Below are positions 28,582 to 37,755 of a stretch of DNA of 64,000 nt, in pieces. The translations under genes and the position numbers were made by a program. Location of the stretch: positions 1-64,000 of the forward strand of contig CANJZQ010000002.1 in assembly GCA_947479535.1 (NCBI GenBank), in the 5' to 3' direction. The notes below the pieces were generated by a model. The model was given only the letters and a program-made list of their open reading frames with translations, was not told where the DNA came from and made no database searches. The first letter of the stretch is position 1, and each line of letters starts with the position of its first letter. Source of the stretch: Oligoflexales bacterium. GTDB lineage: Bacteria; Bdellovibrionota_B; Oligoflexia; Oligoflexales; RGVZ01.

Positions 28582-29559
28582 TTATCCTCCGGCCGCAAAA
28601 CGACAATCAGAGCGGTCCTTGATCCCATTCCAAAAAGCCGCAGCATCCACTGGCTTGCCACCTTCGCTTTGCAGTTTTGTCACCGCGAGAAAGCCGTCGC
28701 TGCAGCGGACCAGAATCGCCTTGGCGGGTTTCGAAAAAACAAACGCGCCAGCCAAAAGTGACTGGCCGCCAGAACCAGCACCATTCGCGAGATCGGTCGC
28801 TGACGCTTGACGAACCTCCAGCAAGCCGACGCGCTTGCCATTAAAAAAAGTAAACAAACCCGGCCAGGGCTGAAAGGCGCGGTAGCGATTCAAGTTGACG
28901 TCAGCCGGCAAAGCCCAGTCCACCGCACCATCTGATTTTTCAATCTTGCTGCAATACGTTGCGGCGCGATCGTCTTGCGGCTGTCCCACAAAATTTGGGT
29001 CGCGAAGCCTTTCAAGGGCCTGAATTAAAAGCGGACCACTAAAATCGAACATTCGTTGCGTTAAGGTGCCGGCGGTTTCATCGGGGGCGATGGGAGACTC
29101 CCCGGCACAAATGATGGCACCGGCATCCAAGGCCTTCACCGTAAAGAGGACTGACACACCTGTTGTTGATTCTCCCCCGAGAAGGGCCGCTGGCACAGGC
29201 GTCGCGCCCCTGTATTTGGGCAGCAACGAGGGATGAATGTTGATCGTCGCACGTTTGGGGATGGCGAGAAATTTTTTTGACAGGATTTGCCCATATGCAG
29301 CCGTCACAATGACATCGACATTGAGACCGTCAAGTTGGTCAAGGAATTCAGGATCACGTGCCGACTCAGGCTGCAGGGTCAAAAGCCCCTTGGCCTTGGC
29401 AAATTCTGCCAGCGGCGGGTCCTGCAACTTTCCCGATCGCCCCACGGGACGAGCCGGCTGGCTAACCACGGCAATCACGTTAAAATCACCGTCGGCGGCC
29501 AGCAGTTGCTGCAACGGCGCGACGACTTCCTGCGGCGATCCCATGAACACAATGCGCAA
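28582..29559 (-). CDS. fmt: Methionyl-tRNA formyltransferase
   Basis: I start at TTG 29559, which gives the canonical MRIVFMGSPQEVVAPL N-terminus with GAGGG upstream; the ORF-track ATG adds 44 residues and crosses the divergent glpK start. Catalytic motifs include INIHPSLLPKYRGATPVPAALLGGE and VDVIVTAAYGQIL. The enzyme formylates initiator Met-tRNA using 10-formyl-THF. The C-terminal OB-like domain is present (AFQPWPGLFTFFNGKRVGLLEVR). It is followed directly by ispA; a neighbouring def gene is not seen. Confidence 0.95.
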   Translation of the reverse strand: MRIVFMGSPQEVVAPLQQLLAADGDFNVIAVVSQPARPVGRSGKLQDPPLAEFAKAKGLLTLQPESARDPEFLDQLDGLNVDVIVTAAYGQILSKKFLAIPKRATINIHPSLLPKYRGATPVPAALLGGESTTGVSVLFTVKALDAGAIICAGESPIAPDETAGTLTQRMFDFSGPLLIQALERLRDPNFVGQPQDDRAATYCSKIEKSDGAVDWALPADVNLNRYRAFQPWPGLFTFFNGKRVGLLEVRQASATDLANGAGSGGQSLLAGAFVFSKPAKAILVRCSDGFLAVTKLQSEGGKPVDAAAFWNGIKDRSDCRFAAGG

Positions 29560-29677
29560 GATCAAAACCCTCAAATAGACGACATGAACCGATTCTTGGT
29601 TGTCGCAAAACCGAAGCCCAATTGCTAGGCTTGTTGTGCCGCTGGAGCAACAACACTTCAACAGAGGCGTGACCGCC

Positions 29678-31204
29678 ATGACAGCATACATACTGGGGTT
29701 GGATCAGGGAACCACAGGCTCAACCGTTCTGGTCATCAGTGTTGGCAACCCAGCCAACCCCACGTTGATCGGCAGATCAACAGTGGATTTCCCCCAACAT
29801 TATCCGAAGGAAGGCTGGGTCGAGCACGACGCTGCGGAGATTTGGACCTCCATGCGCGAGGCCTGTCAGAACGCCCTTCGCGCCGCTGCCGGCAACGACC
29901 GGGATTTTGATGCGTCGAAAATAAAAGCCATCGGAATCAGCAACCAGCGTGAAACTGTTGTGGCCTTTGACCGGAAATCCGGCAAACCGCTGGCCAACGC
30001 GATCGTCTGGCAATGCCGGCGCACCGCCGCTGCCTGTGACGCGCGCCGCAAGCGAGGCTTGGAAAGCGAAATTCGCAAGAAAACCGGCCTGGTGCTGGAC
30101 CCATATTTCTCGGCGTCAAAAATGGAATGGTTGTTGGAAAATAGCACTTCCGTTAAATCTGCCGCGAATTCCGGGAGCCTTGCCTTTGGGACGATTGACA
30201 CTTATTTGCTGCACCGCCTGACCAATGGTGTTGCCTATGCGACGGAACCCAGCAACGCGTCTCGCACCATGCTTTTTAATCTGGTCACGCGTTCGTGGGA
30301 CGAGGCACTGCTTGAAGAATTTAAGATCCCGTCGAGAGCATGCCTGCCAGAAATAAAAGATAGTGCCGGAGTTTTTGGCAAGACACGCGGCCTTGATTTT
30401 CTGCCGGATGGAATTCCCATCTCCGGTATTTTAGGGGACCAACAGGCAGCCCTCGCGGGACAAGCCTGCTTCAGTCCAGGGCAAGCAAAATGCACTTATG
30501 GGACGGGGGCATTTCTTTTATTGAACACAGGCGACCAACCAAAATCGTCGTCTGCCGGAATGCTGACGACGGTGGCATGGTCGCTGAACGGAAAACTGAC
30601 GTACGCCCTTGAGGGCTCGGCCTTCGTCGCCGGGGCTGCCGTTCAGTTTTTGCGTGATCAATTAAAATTCGTCCCGAGCGCTGCGGCATCGGAGGCCTTC
30701 TCGCAAAACGCAACCGCCGCGCCCAGTGTTTACTTTGTTCCCGCCATGGTTGGACTTGGGGCACCCTGGTGGGACGCCCAGGCGCGCGGCGCATTCTTTG
30801 GATTGACGCGGGGTACGACGACGGCCCAACTCGTGCGCGCAGCCCTTGAGAGCATCGCCTTTCAAGTCACCGACTTGCTAACCGCCATGGCCCAAGACCT
30901 CGGGATGCCAGTTGGAATTGTTCGCGCCGATGGTGGCGCCGCCGCCAACAACTTGCTCATGCAGATGCAAGCCGACTATACGGACACGCGGGTAGACCGC
31001 CCCAGGAATCTGGAAACCACGGCCTTTGGTGCCGCAATGTTTGCCGCCCTCGGGGCAGGGATCTACGACAACATCACTCAACTGGAACAAGCTCGTGTTT
31101 CAGACCGGATTTTTGAACCGAAGCATTCCGCGGACCGCGAACTTCATCTTGCCGGATGGCACCGCGCCGTTCTTGCAACGCAAGTTTTCGCAGGTACAAA
31201 ATGA
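29678..31204 (+). CDS. glpK: Glycerol kinase
   Basis: I choose ATG 29678 (MTAYILGLDQGTTGSTVLVI), preceded by AGAGG. The 508-aa FGGY-family enzyme has the ATP-binding LDQGTTGS motif, GISNQRETVVAFDRKSG and the C-terminal RADGGAAANNLLMQMQAD signature. It phosphorylates glycerol to glycerol 3-phosphate in the cytosol. The usual partners glpF and glpD are absent; instead its stop overlaps the start of a DppB-like permease (ATGA), suggesting co-expression. Confidence 0.96.
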   Translation: MTAYILGLDQGTTGSTVLVISVGNPANPTLIGRSTVDFPQHYPKEGWVEHDAAEIWTSMREACQNALRAAAGNDRDFDASKIKAIGISNQRETVVAFDRKSGKPLANAIVWQCRRTAAACDARRKRGLESEIRKKTGLVLDPYFSASKMEWLLENSTSVKSAANSGSLAFGTIDTYLLHRLTNGVAYATEPSNASRTMLFNLVTRSWDEALLEEFKIPSRACLPEIKDSAGVFGKTRGLDFLPDGIPISGILGDQQAALAGQACFSPGQAKCTYGTGAFLLLNTGDQPKSSSAGMLTTVAWSLNGKLTYALEGSAFVAGAAVQFLRDQLKFVPSAAASEAFSQNATAAPSVYFVPAMVGLGAPWWDAQARGAFFGLTRGTTTAQLVRAALESIAFQVTDLLTAMAQDLGMPVGIVRADGGAAANNLLMQMQADYTDTRVDRPRNLETTAFGAAMFAALGAGIYDNITQLEQARVSDRIFEPKHSADRELHLAGWHRAVLATQVFAGTK

Positions 31205-31902
31205 TCGAAAGTGCCTTCAATCTGGACGGTGCGCTGACGACGGCATTAATTTTGGGCTGGCTTGGTGTTTTTACTTTGGCGGCGACTTTGGCTGGGATTT
31301 TCATTCACTGTCAGAGCGATGGCAGTCACGCCGAAAAAACCATGCCACAAGTCAAACGTGAGGCAACTGCCATTCCCTTCATTGTTCCCGCCTTGGCCCT
31401 TGCACCCATCACGATTTTTTCAGCGTGGACTGCGGCCCGGATCAATTTGATTTTCCCAGTCTTTGAATTCACGGGAATTGCGGAAATTGCGCTTGCGAGC
31501 ATCGCACCGGCACTTCTCCTTTTTATCGGCAGCGGACTTTTAGGACGGATCATCACAGTCAGCCGCAGCGAATGGTCTTTTTGGTCGGAAAAACCGTTTG
31601 TCCGGGTTGACCGGGCCTTTGGAAAAAACACCCGGAGCCGCTTGGCACCAATGATTGGCAGTAGAATTCTGCTGCAGTCGGCTTCGGATTGCTTGCCGCT
31701 TGTTTTTTCGGAACTGATCATCATTGAATCCTTGTTCAATGCTCCGGGACTTGGCTTCTGGTCGTGGGAGTATGCTAAAACGCGCGACATGGAATCGGCT
31801 GCAAAATCCATCGCTGCAATTTTTTTCGTTTATGGCGCGATCAATCTTACGATTTATTTCGCCAATAAAAGCCTCGGGAAAAAACTCACGGGGTACGTCT
31901 GA
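31201..31902 (+). CDS. ABC transporter permease, DppB-like (divergent)
   Basis: The ATG at 31201 overlaps the glpK stop by ATGA. The protein is strongly hydrophobic, with about six membrane segments. The C-terminal part ESLFNAPGLGFWSWEYAKTRDME...YGAINLTIYFANKSL matches the inner-membrane permease hallmark of DppB/OppB (ExxFxxPGLG...RDxP...). The N-terminal half is shorter than usual and the typical DppB N-terminus is not seen. Its partner follows immediately. No solute-binding protein or ATPases are encoded nearby. Confidence 0.7.
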   Translation: MIESAFNLDGALTTALILGWLGVFTLAATLAGIFIHCQSDGSHAEKTMPQVKREATAIPFIVPALALAPITIFSAWTAARINLIFPVFEFTGIAEIALASIAPALLLFIGSGLLGRIITVSRSEWSFWSEKPFVRVDRAFGKNTRSRLAPMIGSRILLQSASDCLPLVFSELIIIESLFNAPGLGFWSWEYAKTRDMESAAKSIAAIFFVYGAINLTIYFANKSLGKKLTGYV

Positions 31903-32661
31903 ATGGATTCTGCCATTTCCCAAATTGATCTTGGCCAGGCCTACCTCGCGCCCAGTTGGGTGCATTGGCTGGGAACCGACTACCTTGGACGCGATTTGTT
32001 TGCGCGCATAGGCGCAGCCATCATTCAAGCAAGCCTGCCAGTGATGGCAACGGTCACCGTTGGATTTTTGATCGCAGGCATTGTCTTTTTATCCTGGTTG
32101 CCGCGGGGATTTCCATTTCCCCTGATGACAGGGACTGCTGTGATCCGCAGTCTTCCGGCAGGACTTCTCGCTTTTGGTGTTCTGGTGCTTGCGGGCGGTC
32201 AGCAGCGATTTGAATTTGTCCTTCTCGTGATCGGAATCGCAGCAACAGCAGGGGCCTTGGACCATCTGATCCATTGCTGGGAACGAGATCGCCATCTTGG
32301 ATACTGGGACGCCCACCATGCGATGGGAGGTTCCGCACGACGGCGTGCCATTCAGTTTGGAATGCAGCAGGGTTGGCGCCAGTCGATCCTGCAGCTCTTT
32401 GGCCTGACCATCCAGACCAGCCTGGCGATCGAAGCGACGCTTGGATACTTGGGGATGGGAATTCAAGAACCGCGGGCATCGCTGGGGAACATCATCGCGG
32501 CGCACTATGACCGTGCGCTAAAAGGATATCCCATCCCCGCACTATCGGCCGTTGCGGCCCTGTTGGCCATCAGCATGCTGCCGCGTTTTTTGACCGTTGG
32601 ACCTATTGGCCGAAGGAAGCCCGCATGGCTACCACGGCCAGCATCAACCAGCCAAAAATGA
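31903..32661 (+). CDS. ABC transporter permease, DppC-like
   Basis: The ATG begins directly after the previous stop. The sequence WVHWLGTDYLGRDLFARI is the DppC/OppC N-terminal hallmark (HPLGTDxxGRDxxSR), and EATLGYLGMGIQEPRASLGNII matches the conserved membrane-proximal motif (LSFLGLGxxPPxPxWG). About six hydrophobic segments follow one another. With the DppB-like protein it would form a peptide or nickel-type importer core, but the ATPases and binding protein must be encoded elsewhere. Its 3' end overlaps the DUF423 gene tail-to-tail by 59 bases. Confidence 0.78.
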   Translation: MDSAISQIDLGQAYLAPSWVHWLGTDYLGRDLFARIGAAIIQASLPVMATVTVGFLIAGIVFLSWLPRGFPFPLMTGTAVIRSLPAGLLAFGVLVLAGGQQRFEFVLLVIGIAATAGALDHLIHCWERDRHLGYWDAHHAMGGSARRRAIQFGMQQGWRQSILQLFGLTIQTSLAIEATLGYLGMGIQEPRASLGNIIAAHYDRALKGYPIPALSAVAALLAISMLPRFLTVGPIGRRKPAWLPRPASTSQK

Positions 32662-32986
32662 GCAGTGCGCCCCCAATCGGAGTGATCGCTCCCAAACTGC
32701 GGTTGCCGGTCAACACAAGCGCGTAGAGGCTGCCGGAAAAAATCATGGTCCCGGCAAGAAATGAAAAGCCAGAAACTTGGATCATTGACTGATCGATCCG
32801 GCTCGCCAGCAAACCAAGACAAACGAGAGCCATGGCGTGATACATCTGATATCGCGCCGCCGTTTCAAACACTGCCAACAAATCAGCATCCACACGGGCC
32901 TTGAGTGCATGGGCGCCAAAAGCACCCGCAGCAACACCGGTCATTCCAAGTAGACCGCCTAAAGAGATCCAAGTCGTCCAAAGCAT
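32603..32986 (-). CDS. DUF423 family small inner-membrane protein
   Basis: The 127-aa protein has four membrane helices and the family signatures GVAAGAFGAHALK near the N-terminus and RYQMYHAMALVCLG in the middle. Function of this widespread family (E. coli YgdD) is unknown. It starts 6 bases after the CDF transporter stop on the same strand. Confidence 0.9.
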   Translation of the reverse strand: MLWTTWISLGGLLGMTGVAAGAFGAHALKARVDADLLAVFETAARYQMYHAMALVCLGLLASRIDQSMIQVSGFSFLAGTMIFSGSLYALVLTGNRSLGAITPIGGALLIFGWLMLAVVAMRASFGQ

Positions 32987-32991
32987 GTGAA

Positions 32992-33864
32992 TCAGCCCTC
33001 AAATGGTTCCATGTGAATCAGCACGTTTGCAACCCGTGGAACTTTCGAGCGAATTGCACCCTTTACCTTGCCGCTCAGAATGTGTGCATCATGCAGGGTG
33101 AGCAATGGATTTGCCTGGACATGAAGATCAACGTAGTAATCTGCACCGTGACGCCGGATTGCCATTTTTTCGGTGTGATGAACTCCCTCGACCGATCGCG
33201 CCGCCGCATCCACATCAGCAACAAGTTCAGAGGAAGGCATGCGGTCCATTAAATCGTTGACCACACCCCGTAACAATATCGATCCATTCATGGCGATGAT
33301 CCCGGCCGCGAGCAGCGCCGCCCAGTCGTCTGCAGACTCCCACCCCGGACCGCCAACAAGCGCGATACCAATACCCACAAACGCAGCCGCGGAAGTGATG
33401 GCATCGCTGCGGTGGTGCCAGGCATCGGCATTGACTGCACCACTGCCTGTTTGTTCGCCCACTTGAAGGACCCGCCTGAACAATAATTCTTTGACCAGAA
33501 TCACGCCCGGGATGACGGCCAGAGTAAATGACGAAGGAAGTTGATGGGGGGTCAAAATTTCGTGAACGGCAGCAATCGCAATGCCAACACCGGCACCAAG
33601 CAACATGAATGAAACCACGGCCGCCGCAAGGGCATCGGCCTTGCCAAACCCGTAGGGAAAATCTTCACTTGCAGGACGGTTTGAAATTCTTACCCCGGCC
33701 CAAACCACAACCGACGAAAAGACGTCCAAGGACGATTCAACAGCATCGGCCACCAGGGCATAAGAATGCCCCACAATTCCGGCAGCCAGTTTCACCAGAA
33801 CCAGCACCAGGTTCACCACCAGGCCGGTTTTCACTGCTTTAATGGCAAGGCCTTGACGGTCCAA
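32992..33864 (-). CDS. Cation diffusion facilitator (CDF) family transporter
   Basis: I place the start at TTG 33864, with GAGGA at suitable spacing; the ORF-track TTG is three codons earlier with no gap to that site. There are about six membrane helices, then a cytosolic C-terminal domain (ADVDAAARSVEGVHHTEKMAIRRHGADYYVDLHVQ). Metal-site motifs are ADAVESSLDVFSS in helix 2 and NADAWHHRSDAITS in helix 5; the first lacks the His of the zinc-type HxxxD site and resembles Mn/Fe-type carriers, so substrate is uncertain. It exports divalent metal in exchange for protons. It lies upstream of DUF423. Confidence 0.88.
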   Translation of the reverse strand: MDRQGLAIKAVKTGLVVNLVLVLVKLAAGIVGHSYALVADAVESSLDVFSSVVVWAGVRISNRPASEDFPYGFGKADALAAAVVSFMLLGAGVGIAIAAVHEILTPHQLPSSFTLAVIPGVILVKELLFRRVLQVGEQTGSGAVNADAWHHRSDAITSAAAFVGIGIALVGGPGWESADDWAALLAAGIIAMNGSILLRGVVNDLMDRMPSSELVADVDAAARSVEGVHHTEKMAIRRHGADYYVDLHVQANPLLTLHDAHILSGKVKGAIRSKVPRVANVLIHMEPFEG

Positions 33865-33979
33865 AAGCTGCAATCCTCGCGTTCCTCAGTTGAGTCCAGA
33901 CCACATCCTACGGTATTCTCGGCCTCGTTTCCACGAACTCTGACGATCCCGGTACCCGATGCCACCTGCAGGAGATTCC

Positions 33980-34807
33980 ATGCCCAATCAATCTAAACTA
34001 TTTTCTGGAAAAAAAGGCGTCATCATGGGCGTCGCCAACGAGCGCTCTTTGGCCTCCGGTGTCGCCTCATTCCTGAGTGCGCAGGGTGCCGAACTAGCCT
34101 TCTCCCATTTGCCGGACAAGGACGGTCGCGATCGCAACGAAAAACGTGTGCGGCAAGTGACCGACGTCCTAAACACCAAACTCGTCGCCCCCTGCGACGT
34201 TTCTTCCAACGACGACATTCTCGCCTTCTTCAATAAAGTTGGCGAGGCCTTTGGTTCCATTGATTTTTTTGTTCACTCGGTGGCCTTCGCACCGGTCGAG
34301 GACATCCGTTGCCCAACGGTGGCGGCATCTCGTGCCGGTTTTCTGACAGCGATGGACATCAGCGTCTACAGCTTCATTGCAACGGCTCGTGCGGCCAGCG
34401 AACTGATGACCAACGGCGGCAGCATGGTGACCATGACTTACTTTGGAGCTGAAAAGGTTTTGGCCGGATACAACATGATGGGTGTCTGCAAGGCGGCCCT
34501 TGAAGCCTCGGTGCGATACATCGCCAACGACCTGGGGCCAAAAAATATTCGGGTCAATGCCCTGAGCGCCGGTCCCGTAAAAACCCTCGCTGCATCAGCC
34601 GTCGGTGATTTTTCTTCGATGCTTGGAATGAACGCAGCGATCGCGCCACTTGGTCGCAATGTTACGAATGATGACGTTGGCCGCAGCACGGCAATGCTCT
34701 TGAGTGATTGGGCTTCATCGGTGACAGGAGAAACACTTCATGTCGACTGCGGCTACAACATCATGGGCAGCCCCGGACACGCGCTCGAACGGCTGGGAAA
34801 AAAATAA
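33980..34807 (+). CDS. fabI: Enoyl-[acyl-carrier-protein] reductase (NADH)
   Basis: The ATG at 33980 has AGGAGA upstream; the ORF-track start is seven codons earlier. The 275-aa protein has FabI features: GKKGVIMGVANERSLASGVA for NAD binding, HSVAFAP, and the catalytic YFGAEKVLAGYNMMGVCKAALE (Tyr-x6-Lys). GGSMVTMTYFG precedes it, and RVNALSAGPVKTLAA follows. It reduces enoyl-ACP in the last step of each fatty-acid elongation cycle. It stands alone on the plus strand and faces a strong hairpin terminator. Confidence 0.95.
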   Translation: MPNQSKLFSGKKGVIMGVANERSLASGVASFLSAQGAELAFSHLPDKDGRDRNEKRVRQVTDVLNTKLVAPCDVSSNDDILAFFNKVGEAFGSIDFFVHSVAFAPVEDIRCPTVAASRAGFLTAMDISVYSFIATARAASELMTNGGSMVTMTYFGAEKVLAGYNMMGVCKAALEASVRYIANDLGPKNIRVNALSAGPVKTLAASAVGDFSSMLGMNAAIAPLGRNVTNDDVGRSTAMLLSDWASSVTGETLHVDCGYNIMGSPGHALERLGKK

Positions 34808-34845
34808 GACCGCCATCCTGAGGTAACTTCCTCTGGATGGCGGCC
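34808..34845 (-). terminator. Rho-independent terminator for the lipoprotein gene (bidirectional hairpin)
   Basis: The stem CCGCCATCC/GGATGGCGG is followed on the minus strand by TTATTTTTTT. It should end transcription from 34858-35403; on the plus strand the hairpin lacks a T-tract but may still slow fabI transcripts. Confidence 0.85.
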
Positions 34846-34857
34846 TTGCAATGCAGA

Positions 34858-35403
34858 CTAGTAAATGTAGGTAACCGTGCCAGCCATGCGCGGGTAGTAG
34901 TAGTAGGTGTAGCCCACAACTACCGTTGCATAAATCGGCTGAACCACGACCGGGGTGTAGTAGTAAACTGGCGCTGCGTAAGTGTAGGCAACAGGACCGA
35001 CGTAGTAGGTCGGGCTGTAAACAACACCGCAACCAACCGAACAACGGTAGGCCCGGCGACGCCAGCCCCATGATTCCGTCGCTGTGTCGCGGTCGAGTTC
35101 GTCAACAACAACATTTTCAACGACATTCTTGGGTGCCACAGCGCTCTCGAACACTTGAGCTGCCGCAGTGCCATCCTTCACTTCGACCGATGCGTTCGCA
35201 TCAACAACGCGAAGCTCGGCCTGGTCAGCGATCTGATTGCCGCCAGCGTCAACCGGCACGCGCACGATGGCGGCCGATGGGAGTTTGGAAGCATCGAAAG
35301 ACCCGGCACCAGCAAGTTTGGAAACCGTCAGCGCGTCCTGGTTGCCACAGGCGGAAACAGCCAAGAGAGCGGCAGCCATGAAGCCTGCTTTAATCATTTT
35401 CAT
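34858..35403 (-). CDS. Lipoprotein with Tyr/Val-rich C-terminus
   Basis: The 181-aa product has a lipoprotein signal peptide ending in lipobox VSAC (Cys19). The mid-section is acidic with VDAGGNQIADQAELRVVDANA. The C-terminal third is a Tyr/Val-rich strand repeat (YVGPVAYTYAAPVYYYTPVVVQ), with two Cys pairs before it (RCSVGCGV). GAGGAGAATCCCTG precedes the ATG. I do not recognise a family; the Tyr-rich strands could form a sticky or self-associating surface, which is only inference. It is followed by a strong terminator. Confidence 0.7.
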   Translation of the reverse strand: MKMIKAGFMAAALLAVSACGNQDALTVSKLAGAGSFDASKLPSAAIVRVPVDAGGNQIADQAELRVVDANASVEVKDGTAAAQVFESAVAPKNVVENVVVDELDRDTATESWGWRRRAYRCSVGCGVVYSPTYYVGPVAYTYAAPVYYYTPVVVQPIYATVVVGYTYYYYPRMAGTVTYIY

Positions 35404-35518
35404 CAGGGATTCTCCTCAAACGGGGTTGATACGGTCCATCAAGACCCTAAGCCCTATGCAAGGAGCGGGAGAAAATCAATGCAAACATTCTAATGAATCG
35501 GTTGAAAAATTCTGTTTC

Positions 35519-36391
35519 TTACGGAATTCGCTCGGTTTTTTGGCACACGGCCAAAAATCCGGAACAAATTCCATACTCCGCCGGTGGGGTCACGCCCTGA
35601 CCAACCCCGCAATCGGGGATGACGCCAACCGCAGCCCACTTGAAGGCACCGGCCGGATCGCTGGCTGGACAGCGCTGGGCCTCAGGAGGCGGCGTTTTCA
35701 GCCGCTGGCCTGGGGTCATGAACTTGATATCGGTCACGAGGTAATCGCCAGACTTCACTTGCGCCGCTGGCTTTGTCCGTTTGCATAGCCTGACCGTTGA
35801 GAACGTCGTATTCGAATTGTCAGCGCTCAGCCTCGCCAATCCGAGGACATGGTAATTGCCGCCTACCGGACCGGCAGGGACGAATCCTGGGGTTGGGCAC
35901 GCCGCATCGAACGTCAAGTGCAGCTGCAAGGTCACATCTTTGGCGGTCTGACTGACGTCGGTGCAGACCGCCCTGTTTCCGTTGCAACGGTGATCCCTGC
36001 TCCAGTTAGGGCATTTGCCGGGAAACGATGCGCATGCAAAGCAGTCGCCTTGCATGGCAGCCGACTCAAGTTTAACGGCCGGTGCAATGCAGGCAGGGGC
36101 CTCCGGGACGCAATTGTCAACGCCACCGCACGAGCCTGGACCGTTACCACTAAAATAAATGCTCTTGATGTTCCGCTTCCTGATTCCTCCCTCCGTCATG
36201 TCAATAATTGGATTGGGAGAGTTTGAAGGGACCGAGCCAGGGACAGGCAAAGGCAAAACGTCGCCACTCCGGGCCGGGTTCTGTTTCGAGCCCGCCTTGA
36301 AGGAACTGTCCGAGCAAGCGGCGCTCAGGGCCATCACAGCCAACAGCGCAGCACCGATAGAAAAAGACTTTTTCTTAGCGAGCGAAAACAT
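35519..36391 (-). CDS. Cysteine-rich lipoprotein, unknown function
   Basis: The 290-aa product has a signal peptide ending in lipobox LSAAC (about residue 26) and many Cys pairs (SCGGVDNCVPEAPAC, GDCFACASFPGKCP), suggesting disulfide bonding outside the cytosol. A Pro/Ser-rich linker follows the lipobox. The ATG is preceded by AGGAGGCCGGG. No known family is recognised. It lies upstream of another unrelated lipoprotein gene on the same strand, with 115 bases between them. Confidence 0.7.
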   Translation of the reverse strand: MFSLAKKKSFSIGAALLAVMALSAACSDSSFKAGSKQNPARSGDVLPLPVPGSVPSNSPNPIIDMTEGGIRKRNIKSIYFSGNGPGSCGGVDNCVPEAPACIAPAVKLESAAMQGDCFACASFPGKCPNWSRDHRCNGNRAVCTDVSQTAKDVTLQLHLTFDAACPTPGFVPAGPVGGNYHVLGLARLSADNSNTTFSTVRLCKRTKPAAQVKSGDYLVTDIKFMTPGQRLKTPPPEAQRCPASDPAGAFKWAAVGVIPDCGVGQGVTPPAEYGICSGFLAVCQKTERIP

Positions 36392-36459
36392 CCCGGCCTC
36401 CTAAGAGCCCCTTATCGGACTCAAACAGAATGGACTTGATGATAGGGATAATAATTCAA

Positions 36460-37245
36460 TTAGATCGGGCAGTTAGAATCGCGACGTCGCTCCAGGTCGG
36501 CCACCACACGTTTTTTGAACGAACGATATTCGTCCTCGCTCAAATTTGCCGGAGCGCCCCCGGAAAGCCCCATCGCCTTCCGATAATCCTGCAAATTCAT
36601 CAATTCAAAATTTGCCCTGGCCGTTTGAAAGAGCGTTGGAAAGCGCTGCCCCGGCGAATGAATGTGATGAAGGCCCCCGCTGTACACGAACATGACCAAT
36701 CCATCCCATGTCATCCCGGCCAAAATATCTGCCACGCCGCCGCGCACGGTCATCGGCTGCCCGTGCTTGTCCAGCCCATCGGGACGCTTCATACGACCCT
36801 CTGGCGCGATCAAGATCACGGACTCGGGATTGCACGTCTTCAAAAAATCGGTCCACGTGCCGTCGCGACTGCGTGTGATGGAAACAACACTAGGGGCAAG
36901 GAAGCGAAAAAAATTGCCCAAAAGGGGGCGATTAAAGGTGATATCGGCGGCGGGAAAAGTCGCACCCTTGGCGAGAGCCCAGACAAAGGCCCACGGCAGA
37001 CCACCCATGTAAATCGGTTCAAACAAGCTCGTGTGATTCAAGACAATGACAAGCCTGACATCCCGGACCTGACTGGATGTGATCTTGTTTCCAATCCACC
37101 GGACTTCGAAACGATAAAACAAACCGGCCATGATTTTGACCGAAGACAGCAACCATGCAGAAATCAAAGTCCGCAATCTCGAATCCCCTTGCCCATCCGT
37201 AGAACTGGAACAAGAATACCATGAATGAACTTTCAGGAGACGCAA
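36460..37245 (-). CDS. PlsC-like acyltransferase (1-acyl-glycerol-3-phosphate acyltransferase family)
   Basis: The protein has the acyltransferase blocks VLNHTSLFEPI (NHxxxxE, in place of the commoner NHxSxxD) and LIAPEGRMKRPDG (PEG motif) in the right order, after a hydrophobic N-terminal segment (LISAWLLSSVKIMAGL). It likely transfers a fatty acyl group at the inner membrane. The start is uncertain: the ORF-track start is TTG 37245, which leaves only 3 bases before the divergent gpx gene; TTG 37176 with GGGGATTC upstream is a plausible alternative. Substrate is not clear. Confidence 0.7.
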   Translation of the reverse strand: MRLLKVHSWYSCSSSTDGQGDSRLRTLISAWLLSSVKIMAGLFYRFEVRWIGNKITSSQVRDVRLVIVLNHTSLFEPIYMGGLPWAFVWALAKGATFPAADITFNRPLLGNFFRFLAPSVVSITRSRDGTWTDFLKTCNPESVILIAPEGRMKRPDGLDKHGQPMTVRGGVADILAGMTWDGLVMFVYSGGLHHIHSPGQRFPTLFQTARANFELMNLQDYRKAMGLSGGAPANLSEDEYRSFKKRVVADLERRRDSNCPI

Positions 37246-37248
37246 GCC

Positions 37249-37755
37249 ATGTCAAAATCCGGCCATGAATCAACTCAGGAATCAATTTACAACATTCCCG
37301 TTAAAACCATCGACGGCAAGGAAATCACCCTCGCCCAATTCAAAGGCAAGGTCCTGCTCATCGTCAACGTGGCGAGCAAGTGCGGCTTTACGCCTCAATA
37401 CAAGGGACTTGAAGAACTCTATGAGCATTTCAACAAAAAGGGCCTCGAAGTGCTCGGCTTTCCATGCAATCAATTCGGTTCACAGGAGCCTGGTACTGAA
37501 AAAGAAATTAAGGAATTCTGTTCACTGACCTACAACGTCACGTTTCCCGTTTTTGCAAAAGTTGATGTCAACGGACCTGCAACCCATCCGCTTTATGCCT
37601 ATTTGAAAAAAGCAGAGCCTGGAATCCTTGGCACTGAGGGCATCAAGTGGAACTTCACCAAGTTTTTGGTCAATAAAGAGGGCGAGGTCGTGAAGCGTTA
37701 TGCATCCGCCACGACCCCGGAAGCTTTGAAATCAGAGATTGCGGCGCTGCTTTAA
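37249..37755 (+). CDS. Glutathione peroxidase family protein
   Basis: I choose ATG 37249, preceded by AGGAGA. The 168-aa thioredoxin-fold protein has the peroxidatic Cys in NVASKCGFTPQYKGLEELY, the resolving-Cys region GFPCNQFGSQEPG with the catalytic Gln, and the WNFTKFLV motif. Such bacterial enzymes often use thioredoxin rather than glutathione. It reduces peroxides in the cytosol or periplasm; no signal peptide is seen. Its 3' end overlaps hrpB tail-to-tail by 24 bases. Confidence 0.92.
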   Translation: MSKSGHESTQESIYNIPVKTIDGKEITLAQFKGKVLLIVNVASKCGFTPQYKGLEELYEHFNKKGLEVLGFPCNQFGSQEPGTEKEIKEFCSLTYNVTFPVFAKVDVNGPATHPLYAYLKKAEPGILGTEGIKWNFTKFLVNKEGEVVKRYASATTPEALKSEIAALL

